A DNA stretch of 64,000 nucleotides. Origin: Anoplopoma fimbria. Taxonomy: Eukaryota; Chordata; Actinopteri; Perciformes; Anoplopomatidae. Location: contig NC_072457.1 in the NCBI RefSeq assembly GCF_027596085.1, positions 29,490,787-29,554,786 on the forward strand. Direction: 5' to 3'. Below, in pieces: positions 32,155-43,200 of this stretch. A program made the translations under genes and the position numbers. Each line of letters begins with the position of its first letter. Position 1 is the stretch's first letter. Under the pieces are notes generated by a model. The model did not search any database. It was not told the DNA's origin and worked only from the letters and a program-made list of their open reading frames with translations.

Positions 32155-33885
32155 GTATTCCCTGGGGGTTCTTTGAACATTGCCACAGCCAACACTCCAA
32201 CAGGCAAGAGAATCAGGTGACACCAGATACAGGCAGGCTTTAACAGCTATAACCCCACTCCTTCTCTTCCAGTTCGAAGTATAATAGAGAGCAGTGATAC
32301 GGCTGGCCAGGGGGTAGCACCACCGCCTCAACACTCGTAAAGGAAACACATGAGGACCATTCAAAACTCAGGCACACTCATTTCGGCCTGCGAAATAGTG
32401 GTGGGAATATGTTGCTGCTTTCTCGAGCAGCGGTAGGGAAAAAACAGCAAGGGTACAGTATACATATACAAACATGTTGCTCTGTGCAAGGGTGTTCTCA
32501 TATGCACAGCAGGGAATTTCTGCAGTTCCAATTTTCTTGTCATTTGCATCAATATTTCAGAATGTGTTAAAATAATGACTAAATGCAAAAAGCTTTTACA
32601 AAGGAAATGACCTGAAACGCCTCCCGACTTTTTCCATGCTTTACGTCGAGTACATCTTTCTACATGTATATTGCAATATCTGTCACATGTACGTTGTCAC
32701 TTGGTATTTTGGTATACTATGCACATTGTTTTAGACTCATTCAATAAAGCCTATTGTTCCAACAAATGCCCACTTTATATTCCTGAATAACCTTGACTGC
32801 CTTGGCATTGAATCCACCACTTGGGGATCCAGGGACTCTCTTTGTCATTAGGTGCTGTTACACAGTAAATCTGGAAACTAGATTGCAGGGCAGTGAGCTG
32901 TGGCAGGGTTCAGGAAGGTAGCAGCAAAGGCGGGCTTGACAGAATCAGCAGTTAAATCAAACAGACGAGGGGGAAATACAAATATTTGACTGGGATTCAA
33001 TTGGCTTTTGATCAGACTCAATAAGAGGTGTTATAAACCAAGTAAGGTTGGAGGGGTAATAGGACGGGCAGCGTCCCCCTGTATCACCACAGTGACAAAC
33101 ACATTTTAAGTTATTAGCAGGTAATTCAGTGGGTGGTAGAGGAGAAAGAGGAGAATGAGGGAGATTATTCAGAGAAAATCAAGAGCGAGGGAGAAAGTAA
33201 ATGAATATATGCAGATACTGAATACCAGTGGGAATGAGTGCTGTTTTGAGAAGACAGGAAGACAAAAAAGCAAGCGGAGGGTGATTGGATCAAGGATGGC
33301 GTAGGTGACAGGTTTGATACAGCCTCTAATAAGTTGATTTTGTTTTGATATGACTTCGATTTTGACTCAACAAAAAGTGATGAGGGAAAATTGGCAACAT
33401 TACTTCAAAGATGGCCTGGAAACAATGGCACCAAAAGGTGAACCTAATAAGGGAGACAGGGACAAACTTTGTGAAAGAGTTTTATTGCTTACTGGCCTGC
33501 AGATCTTGGGAAAGTGCTGTTTAATTTAACAGTGTAAACTTTAATGACTAAGATGTTTTTTTCTTTGTTTAACAAAGGCAGTCTGATCACTGTGCACTGG
33601 TAAAGAAGCTTCCGTTGCCCCTGCCTCTGAACAATGAACCCAAACCCTGCATCTGATGTTTAACAAACCCCCTTTACGAAGAGAGAGAGAGAGAGTGATC
33701 AGTTGACATGGAATTTTTAGTTTTAGTTTTATATTCAAAATAGCAGAAAAACTAGAAAACTATGCAGAAGACAAATATCAAACTTTTTAAGGAGGCTTTC
33801 ATGTCAGAGGAGCTGTGTATGTATGGGATTACTAAGCAACCAATTGGTTTCATCTTAGTTTTTTGTATTTGTGTATGTTCTAGAC
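32153..33885. other. Intergenic, no gene seen
   Basis: Unique-looking sequence, including a GA stretch at about 33679-33695. No gene, RNA or recognisable element. Confidence 0.5.
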
Positions 33886-34086
33886 CAGTGTTCCCCAAAT
33901 GTTTTCCTTTTTACTGTTTCCTGTTAACTTCCTTTTTGAATTGAGGTTTTATTTTTTTTTGCTGTTGTTCATTCCTGTTTTTGGACTCTGCCTTGTAAGT
34001 TAATTAAATCATTAACCTGCAAAATCTGCCTGCCTTGTCTGAGTTTTGGTCTTTTCTGTTGGCTGCTCTATCACTGTGACAGAACC
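33886..34086 (+). repeat. Fragment of a dispersed teleost repeat (3'-end-like)
   Basis: The run TTTTTGGACTCTGCCTTGTA, then TTAAATCATTAACCTGC, then CTGCCTGCCTTG, ending in ATCACTGTGACAG, matches my memory of the end of a retroelement-like repeat that is frequent in fish. The left boundary and class are uncertain, and there is no ORF. Confidence 0.5.
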
Positions 34087-34249
34087 AATCGACCCAATAT
34101 GAAACCATATCATGTGGGTAACTTATACCCTCCTTTGGCTCTAGAACAACTTGGCATATTTATCCAGTAGAGTGATAAGGCAGGCGTTTTACGGACACCA
34201 GTAGTTGGCCACTAAGACTGGGGTGATGTAATTGCTACCTAAATGAGCA

Positions 34250-34860
34250 GAAGACTTTGTTTGCACTCCCACATCTCTGCTAGCAACCAGCCTCCACTCC
34301 AACCGCCGTGCGACCCAGAGTCTCTGCTGCCCAGCTCCATATCCAAAGTCTTGCCAGTTCCCGTGTCGTAGGTCCAGCCGACACCTGTTTCAGATTTGCT
34401 GCCGTGGGTCGAGCCGACACCTGCTTCACGTCTACTGTTCCTGTTTGGCTGCAGCAACCTCCTGTTCCTGCTGGGCCGCGGTCCTCCCTGGCCTCAAGTC
34501 TCTGTTGCTGTGTTCAAATGTGGTCCCGCCTAAATGGCTTTCCTCAGACTTGGTTTGAGCCTGAATCCGGTCCTGGACTCCAGTGGCCTGAAAACGGTCT
34601 TGAACTCCTCCCACTTGGTCCAGCAGCTTTTCCTGATCCTAAATTTTGACTGTGAGATTGGACTCCAGAGGGATTGCAGCTTCGACGGCAGCCTCCAAAG
34701 TGGTCCTGCCTCCTGGCTGTTCACCATGGCCTGCCTGTCTTTCCAGCCCTTACACTGGCCGCCTCAGGTCTCCCGCTCCAAACCTGTCAAGCCCACAGAT
34801 CACTTAACACTTAACGCCCTCCATATACCACAACCACAAAGGAGGGTACTTACTTTGTGA
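34250..34860 (+). repeat. Degenerate repeat-derived segment with internal tandem copies
   Basis: A GC-richer island in AT-rich flanks. It contains two near-identical copies of the word GTCCAGCCGACACCTGTTTCA (34372 and about 34408, spaced about 36 bp) within Pro/Ser/Leu-rich open frames on both strands. Such CCAGCCGACACCTG tandems occur in teleost repetitive elements, so I read it as mobile-element debris rather than an exon. Long open frames on both strands reflect its base composition. The origin is not proven. Confidence 0.45.
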
Positions 34861-37084
34861 AGGAAACATTACCCTCTGTGCACTTCATTTAGCACTAAAT
34901 GCATTCAGTTTTATGATGACATTAGGGGCTATTCAATATGCTAACTTCTGCTTCCTCACATCCTCTCTCCTCACTTGACCCGGAAATGGTTTCTGTCATT
35001 TCACTCTGCCATCATGGAAGATCTTTCATTCCCTTTATTGCAACTCCAGGAGAAGAGGACCAAGGAGGCTTCTGAAGGAGCTGAGAGCGAGGAAACACCA
35101 TAGTTTGATCTGTTATCTGAATGAAAATAATTTGAAAAATCCAAAGTAATGTTTTAAAAAATAATCCTAGAGGTAAGTATGGGTGTATTGGAGGGACTTG
35201 GACTAATGCTCTCAGTATCTGAAAAAGTCCTTGCTACGGCCCTTTGTTATTGAGGTAAGATACACAGTTGATTTCCAGGATTAAATTAATGAGTTTTCTC
35301 TTTTCCTGTTAAACAATCCACACCACATAATTTATGTTTTTTTCTGATATAGAGCTCCCGTAAGGGAGAAGCTGTGTTTATGGGAAATGTAATTCTGATA
35401 ACAGCATCTGTAACAATATCACTGCCACAATATCTAAGCTACTGCTGCTATTTGTTTAATAGTAATCCTATAAAGGCGTCACAATCACCGAGATCTGCCA
35501 TTGTAATTGTTTCATGCTCTTTTGTGTTGTTAAAGTCCGTCTTAAACTGTTGTTAATATCTGTTTGTTTGTTTATGAAACTGAAAATTATCCCCTACATG
35601 CAAATGGGGCTCATATTGCATTTTAAATTAGTAACACTTCCCTCACCACGGCTCTGATTGGACGATTAAAACAAGCAAACCTGCTGCTGTGATGGTGCAG
35701 TTGTCACTGGTTTATCTAAATAAAATTCCCTCTCTCTCTCAGGGAGAAGCACTCACAACCAATGCTGGCATGCCAGTGCAATACAATTAGGCTTGGGTCA
35801 TGTGATTTCACATCATGAGCAACACATGCGGAGGATATAAGCCCAACTAACAATCAGCGTATAATTGAGCTGGATGATTGAGAAGATTTGCTCTTAAGAG
35901 AGCTAAAAACAAAAGCAGAATGAGTCTGTGCATGATTTGAATTGCAATCACGTTAATGGCTGGCTCGGCACTAATCATGATTGCTCTTTCTTCCACATCT
36001 GTTTAGAACATGCAGTTCCATTAAACATAAATGGCCTTGTTTCTTTGAAGACACAATGCTTGGTCCAAATGTAAACAAAGGGGTCGAGGCACCACCTTTA
36101 TTTAAAACAGCATCTAAAACTAGATGACACTTTCACATTGATAGAGATTGACAGATTGCTCAGCTCACAGGCTAAGACGAGAAATGAATGAAAGTAGAGC
36201 TTTTATGTGCTTACGGGTTTGTTTATGTCAGTAATGTTCGTAGGCACAGGATTGAAACAGGCATTTATTTTCAATTAGGAAAAGTTGGTAAACACATATT
36301 TCATACTGTATGTAAATGTTCCTGGATTTCGCAAAAGTCAGCAGGTGCCTGTTTCTAAAAACACTGAAGAGAAAGCTATGGCAATTGATTTTCATATGTA
36401 TTTATGCCTGTGATATCAAACGGAAATCAAACACAGCAAGCAAACAATAGCGTATCTGTGACACAAGTGAAACACTTTGTGACTGGTTTGCCTCATTGTA
36501 TCCCATTAATGGCAAGTTGCAAACACCTGCAGTGCTCAAAAAAGCAAACAAACTGCTGCAGCGTTGAAGCTACTGGTATATCCATTCGGGGCACATTGAC
36601 AAAATATTTGTTCTTACCGCTACATTTTTACATCTTATATTGTTTATGCTAAAAATATATGTTTTAGATTGAAATGATAACATAAGAAAATAAAATAAAT
36701 ATTGTCTCATTCCTGATATTTGATTATGCAACTTCCAGCTGTATCGTGCCTTGTCTCACTACATGTTTGTTAGAATAAAATACATGAAACTCTAAATGTG
36801 AGTAGGGTTGGGTAACAGTGGATGGTCCCATTTGTGATCTGGTTCCTGTTGACCAAGTACCCTGAGGCCCATTTCACAAAAACGATTTGCGGGAACTACC
36901 TAAACATATCGCAAATGGTGCCAGGATCCCGTTCCTACAGTCAGAACGCTCATGCATGGGTTTCAAATTTTGTTTTTGCTTATTGAACATGTCAAAATGG
37001 ACACAAGAAGAAATTATCTTATGTTGAAAATCTCAGCTTGCATGTTACAAATTTGAAGAAACAGGCCTCAAAATCGGTCCGACG
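34861..37084. other. Intergenic, one candidate conserved stretch
   Basis: The part at 35820-36040 (TATAATTGAG, CAATCACGTTAATGG, CTAATCATGATTGC words) is non-repetitive and homeodomain-core rich, a candidate conserved non-coding element. The pyrimidine run followed by AG at about 35730-35742 looks like a splice acceptor but has no supporting exon. No gene. Confidence 0.4.
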
Positions 37085-37260
37085 TTAAAGGGTAACTTTC
37101 ATTTTTTCCAACCTGGACCCTACTTTCCCATGTTTTTGTAACTTGGTGGCTAACAGGGGCAACGCTTTTTGAAATCAGTCCAAAATTGAGGGAGAACCCT
37201 GAAACTGGAACTGTTCTTTTCCACTAACAGGCTCAGATTGTTATTATTGTTAATAAATGT
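37085..37260 (+). mobile_element. Truncated MITE-like repeat with TTAA left end
   Basis: It starts TTAAAGGGTAACTT and continues with CAACCTGGACCCTA, TTTCCCATGTTTTTGT and TGAAATCAGTCCA, a word order I recognise from an abundant percomorph repeat. The right end is not seen, so the copy is probably 5'-only. Confidence 0.55.
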
Positions 37261-37563
37261 CTGACTAAAATATTGAAGGGACCCTACAGAGAAATAAAAA
37301 ACGTTTTATTTAGCTTTTGCTTCATCCAGTCTGTCTGTAATTGTGTCCGGATCCAGCTGAAATCTGAATATGAAATGGCAGTAGGTCCCTCTCTTCACAG
37401 AATTCTTCCTCTGTGGTCATAGAATCACAGCATTACAGGAACACTAAGCAACAGCTTGTTCACTTTCCTCTGCCTGTCTTCCCTCTCTCTTCCACTCTTC
37501 AATTTGAAGGAGCTCCTCATCAGGAAAATATTTGTGACAAACTTTCATTCATGTCATTCTAAT

Positions 37564-37567
<4 letters not shown>

Positions 37568-37660
<93 letters not shown>

Positions 37661-37677
37661 TACATACATACATACAT
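37568..37677. repeat. Compound (AC)n(ACAT)n microsatellite
   Basis: AC run of 89 bp (37568-37656) followed by about five ACAT units. Confidence 0.96.
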
Positions 37678-38289
37678 TTAATCAACATTTCAGATCGTAT
37701 GCAGCTCATCATGTTTTCTCGTTGGCAGTTAACAGCAGCTTGTGATATTTAATTGGACAAAAGAGGAGTTGGGCGAAAACACTAGACCTTGTTATGGTAT
37801 ACAACCTCAGGTCTTATCTTTAATGCTTTAATAGTCAACTAACAGTCGTTGCAATAGGAATTTTGATTTAGAAATTGTTAATTGCTGTCTTGCTTTTGAA
37901 ATACTAACCCTGAAGCTGACTTCAGGCAATACAGCAAAGCATACAGCCAACCACTCCAATAATGTCTCTCATCAACACAAGTGACCTGCTCTCTACAGTG
38001 ACTGTGAATGGAGGCCTCATTCAACATTCATACCCAGATATAGATTATCTTGGCGTGATTTATTGGCATAAAGATGTATGCTATCAATAATATGTTTGCA
38101 AATAAAGAGTCGCAGTTTTTTAAAGCATCAGTCAGTTGCTCTGTGCAATCTGTTTCTTATTTACATCTTTCAGTTGAAAATAATGTAGCTTTGATTCAAG
38201 AGCTTGAAAAAAATTTGAGAAATTTGTGCAAACTGGGTGATCAGTTGAAAGTCGATGTTTCTGGAATCAAAAAAAACTTTCATGAATAC
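37678..38289. other. Intergenic, no gene seen
   Basis: Unique AT-rich sequence. The 73-codon + frame ending at 38295 has no homologue that I recognise. Confidence 0.45.
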
Positions 38290-38620
38290 ATTTGACACAG
38301 TTTGCTTTAACCCAAAATGCCACTTGGTTAACGTTGTGAAATGATTGGTAGGGTTTAGGCGACAATACTTCTCGGTAAATGTTAAGATCATGGTTGGTGT
38401 TAAAATAATAAGGTAACAACTTCACATAACAATCGCAAATAACTAACAACTGCCCTTAGCGTAATCTCTTTCGAACGTTACTTAACTAGTGTAACAACGT
38501 TACATAACAAGCGTAAAGTCAACGATTGCAGGTCACTCACTCTACTAAGTCACTTGCTTTTACCAATTGCAAATACGTCCACATTCAATGTATCTGTTGT
38601 TTGCAGAAAAATAAAATGCC
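38290..38620 (+). repeat. Dispersed GGTTTAGG-family repeat, plus orientation
   Basis: It contains TAGGGTTTAGGCGACAA, then AAGATCATGGTTGGTGTTAAAATAA, in the order seen in the copies at 40.1 kb and, inverted, at 19.7 kb. Diverged, no ORF. Confidence 0.5.
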
Positions 38621-40089
38621 AGAATGTTTCTCTGATGACTGGGCTGCACAATGCTTTACACAGCAGTAAACAACGTGAATGTAAAAATCTTATTATGACA
38701 TAAAATGTTAGGTGAAATACATCATTTGTTCACTTTCTTTCACACACATTCCTACTGTAGCTCGAAGCTGGTGTGTGTGGTTAGATTACAAACATGCAGC
38801 ACATATCAGGGGATAGACACAGTTTGCTGTATGCTCTGAACTGCTTTCTTTAATTTCTGGCTAGCATGTAAGAACCAACCATCACTGTCGTCTTTAATGG
38901 GCTCTGCTAAGGAGACAACTGCTTGTGACAGTAGGAATAAAACATGATCATGACCATTCAAAGTGACAGTGAAGGGGGCTGTTTTATTCAATGAGAGACG
39001 CTGTTTATCTGTCAAGTGGACCTCAACATCTGCTCCTGATGAAAGGAGAGATGAGTTGAGATGGGAGAGAAAGGAAAGCAAAAGGGTGCGAAGTGGCAAC
39101 AACACTGATTCATCTCGATGTGCTGGTTAATTCAATGGAGCAACATTGCAACGTGGTTGCTGTTTGTGAGGTTTTTAGATAAAGGAATTCAAAGGAAGCG
39201 ATTTATTTCACACCAGTCATCTTAGGGAATTGTTTAAACATTGTTTGTTTCCAATTAATGTATGCTTGTTAATAAAATGCATGACAAATGGAGGCAATGT
39301 GTGGATAGGAAGTGACACAAGTCGGTGTATTACATAAATGCATTTGTTAGGCTGGTCTCTTTTGTTTCTCGGAGATAGAGAGTGTTTTCCTTTTATAATG
39401 GTGTATGTGCAATTCTTTTATCCCGGTCCTCCTGGACCTCGAAGCTGCTTTTTTAGCCGGCATGTCAGGCCGTGCTGATTTACAGCGCCGTTGTTGCCGG
39501 CATTGCTTTGGACTGATGTGCCTCTTTTCTCAGCAACAGAAGCTGCTCAGCCAACAGACTAACAAACCAATCAAATACAATCAGTCAGAGTGGTCTGATT
39601 CACTGTGTCAAAGACCTGTGCCTGGTGTATTTTATCTGTATCACTTTTAATTTATTTGGAAAGCATTCAGCTTTTGATACTTTTGATACTTGGCTGGGAG
39701 CTGAACAGTGCCCAGTGCAGAGGATACAAAGCAGTGCAGATTAATTGAGTTTAAAAGGAACAAAGAGCACAACATGAAAGAGATAATCAGGTTCTCATCG
39801 CCTCTGTCAGTTAACAGTTTCTTTCCCAGTCAGCCCGCTGTAGCCAAAGCTCATACTTTTAAACTCACTTTCAATGACTGTGATTGAATCACAGTGATGA
39901 ACACAGCTTGTTTATTTGCCAGCTGTGTTTTGTTTAAATGTCCGGGTAAAATGGCCATGATGATGCTGGTTATTCCATCATGCACAAAGATTCACTCTTC
40001 CAACAAGTCCTCTTCATGACAAAATACTCACAATCGCCCTCCAAAATACTACTTAAACAGTATTGCGAGTGTGACTTCTGTGCTCTGGT
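38621..40089. other. Intergenic; weak reverse-transcriptase-like fragment
   Basis: No gene. At 39420-39460 the + frame reads IPVLLDLEAAFLA, which resembles the LDLSAAFDT catalytic motif of LINE reverse transcriptases but lacks the second Asp and any flanking RT sequence. It is at best a decayed fragment and may be chance. Confidence 0.3.
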
Positions 40090-40290
40090 TTCGTAAGGTT
40101 TAGGCACAATTTGGTTAAAGTTAGGGGATGATTGTGGTTTGGGTAGAAAAATGGATTTGGAAACTTCCATTCTCATGGTTGAAAGAAGGGTTAGGGAAAG
40201 ATCTTGGTAATGGTCAAAATAAATAATTATTTGTTTGTGGGATGTAAACAGCAGTCTCCTGTGTCCAAGTCTCATGCTTTATAATCCCCT
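40090..40290 (+). repeat. Dispersed GGTTTAGG-family repeat, plus orientation
   Basis: It begins at AAGGTTTAGGCACAA, continues GGGTTAGGGAAAGATC, and ends with AACAGCAGTCTCCTGTG, the same terminal block as the minus copy at 19.7 kb. A related inverted stretch (CCTTAACCAAGTGGTAATCA) follows at about 40340-40450. Confidence 0.55.
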
Positions 40291-43200
40291 CCATCAACTA
40301 TGGTCTTTGGTTTGTTTTACTAAAACCATGTACGTTCCCTAACCTTAACCAAGTGGTAATCACTGTAAGATTGTGAATGATAGTTAATAGTTTGTGTGTC
40401 TAAACTTAACCAAACCTTAACCAAAACATTGTCCTATCATAAAATGGATTTATTTTTTATACAGTGATTTGTAATAGTTTTGGAAGGAACAGACAAATGA
40501 TCATTCTACCAATAGGGACGTTAAATCAGAAAACGTTAAATTACACATCACTTAATTTCTGAACTTATTTGTTTTGTTTTCCTTGTATGTATGGATTACT
40601 TGGGTTGTTACCGACATCTGGTGAAAATTTCATGTCAATAGCACCTTTAGAAATATATTTACTGAGAAAAATGGTGACGTGTTCAATATTTATTTTACCC
40701 GCTGTATATTATTGTGGAGACAGCCTTAGCTTTTGCACACACCTTTTCCAAGCTCTCTCAGTTTGAAGTGACATTTTGTCTAGAGCGACACGTTACTGTG
40801 ATACTTCTGCGAACAAGAGAAAGTGAAAAATCCTGTTAACAATCTCACAGTTGGTGAGAAAAAAAAGACAGATAGATGATCAGGAGTTATCAAAACCATT
40901 CAAGTGCATCTTAAACCAGAGAGATTACCAGGCTGAAATAACCTTTGAATAGCAGGTTCTGTCATGTACCGCCAACCCAACCACATACTCATTTAGCAGT
41001 TGGGGGACGAGATAGCACCACAGTGTTACAGACCTCTCATTTTGCCAATTGCAGTCCTTTCACTGAGATGGGAGCGAGCTGCCACATTCTGCTGGGACTG
41101 TTTCATTTCTAAGCAGAAGAAGCAATGTTTTTAATCGTGTTCTTAGGGGTCACTGCTTTATCTGATGGAGCCTGTGTCCGTGTTACAACAGGGTTTCAAA
41201 GTCTCCACACCTGTAATCCAAGCTGTGTCTCAAGTACACTGAGGCTTTGACACTCACCAAAATCTGGAACCTTGATCTTTTTCCATTCCACTTCACTCAA
41301 ATCTTTAGATTTTCAGCTCCATCTTTTCAGACTGCAAATCACCAGCACTATGCCTCCAAATCTAACCTGCAACTTGATATATCCTGAGCCCATCATTCAT
41401 TCCCCAACTCTCACCTACATCTTCACCTTTTACGCCACTTTCAGAAGTCATTGCCACCCAGAGAATTACACCCACCTGAGGATGAACTCACGGAAGAATC
41501 AAAAGAAACCCATTGCTTTTGCATCGACCGCCTTGGGCCATGTTGGGTAACCGGAGGAAAAAGAGTGATATTGGAAACACAGTTAAGTGTGTTTTGTTGT
41601 GGAAGGGTTAAGCCTTGTTTCATGAAAGCCTTGGGGCTATGTAAAGGGAAGAGGGGAAAGGATTGAGGTATTTCTCAACTCCAGACCTTAAGGGGTTAAA
41701 AAAAAAGAGAAATCACTCCACCTAGATGTATAGGTCTGATTCGCCTTAGCGAGCTGGTGTGATTGTATGACTGGTGTCGAGTGTGTCCACCTGCTTTATG
41801 TGTGTGTGTGTGTTTTTTTGTAGGAAAGAGATGAAGTGTATCCATCTGTGTGTGTGTGTGTGCATTTCTGTCTGCAATAAATAGACAGACACTTGAGCGT
41901 CGCCCCCCGGCTGTTCTCGCTTTAGTGCTTCTCAGACTAGCTAAGCCCCCCGGAGCCAAACATCTCACTGGATCTGCCAATATTGAAACAGACGAAACAC
42001 ACTTTCCCCATAACCGTCGTAACAGAATATAATCCTTCATGTTCAAAAACTTCATGCCGGAATAAACCATTTAAATCATCATGCCTTCTTTTTTTCCCAA
42101 TACAGACAAATCCGTGACCTAGCCTAAAGTTTCCAAGGTGTTCTCTCATGCATTAAAATTACTTTAGTTAAATGCTCACTTTTGCCACAATGCAGTGACA
42201 TATCGGGGGGGGGGTTTAACCAGAAGTAACTTTGATGGAAATCACTTGCTGTCACGTTATAATGGGTACATTGGTTCCCTGTGAGTACATTGAGTGTTCA
42301 CAAAAAGGTTTTAAATGACTGAATGCCAGTCAGAACTCAGTGCAGACTAAGTGGCCTAGGAAATTGGAGCATGGTAAACGGTCACTAGAGTGAGTTATGA
42401 CTCCAAGAAGGAGCTTGACTTTTGACCCTAATGGCAATCAGGGCCGCAAAGGGTTTTGTACCTTAATTGCCTCAATGAGCTGTGTCACAGCCACTGCTCT
42501 GACTGCTGACAGTGTCAGCTGGATATAGTCCAAGCTACAATAGCTAAATTCCTGTTGTTTTAAAGCACCTGTACCTTTCACCCAATGCAGTATCTTTGCT
42601 TCACGTCTGTCCCTCTCGCCATGACACCCTGGGAAAATGCATATGCTATAAAACACACTCAAAAACTTCAGTAGTATTGACAGCATTTTCAGTAGCTTAC
42701 CTCTTTCAAACCCTTTTTTTGCCTTGTGCAATGAAAAACTGCATTACGGTAAATAACTAAATATCTATAGTGGCAATTTATAGCAAAAAAAGCTAAAACA
42801 ACATACATTCATAGATTAATTCAAAAAGCGTGATACAAACTTGAATAATGTCAGAAGTTATGTAATATGCCATTAGCAACATATACAATTTTGCCGACGA
42901 TAAATGTGTGAAAAACTGGCTCTTGGCTGAGAGTTTTTAAGCTTTCTTCAATATCAACCCAGTGGTAGTCTGTACATCCATGGGTACCTGCAAACAGGAA
43001 CTTCTAATCGCTAATTTTGGCATACTTTTAATGGTGCCAATTTGCCAAAATGTAATAAATTATAGGGTTAAAAACAACGGGGCTCAAGTTGACTAACTCC
43101 ATGGATAAATTAAACTTCCTGTTAAAACTCCAAACAAGTATTGGAACTGTAATTCTACCAAATACAAGTATGAGGGTCAGTATATACCCGAATGGTCACG

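Noticed and set aside
35725..35760. Pyrimidine run plus AG resembling a splice acceptor
   Set aside because: No open frame, donor or recognisable protein follows.
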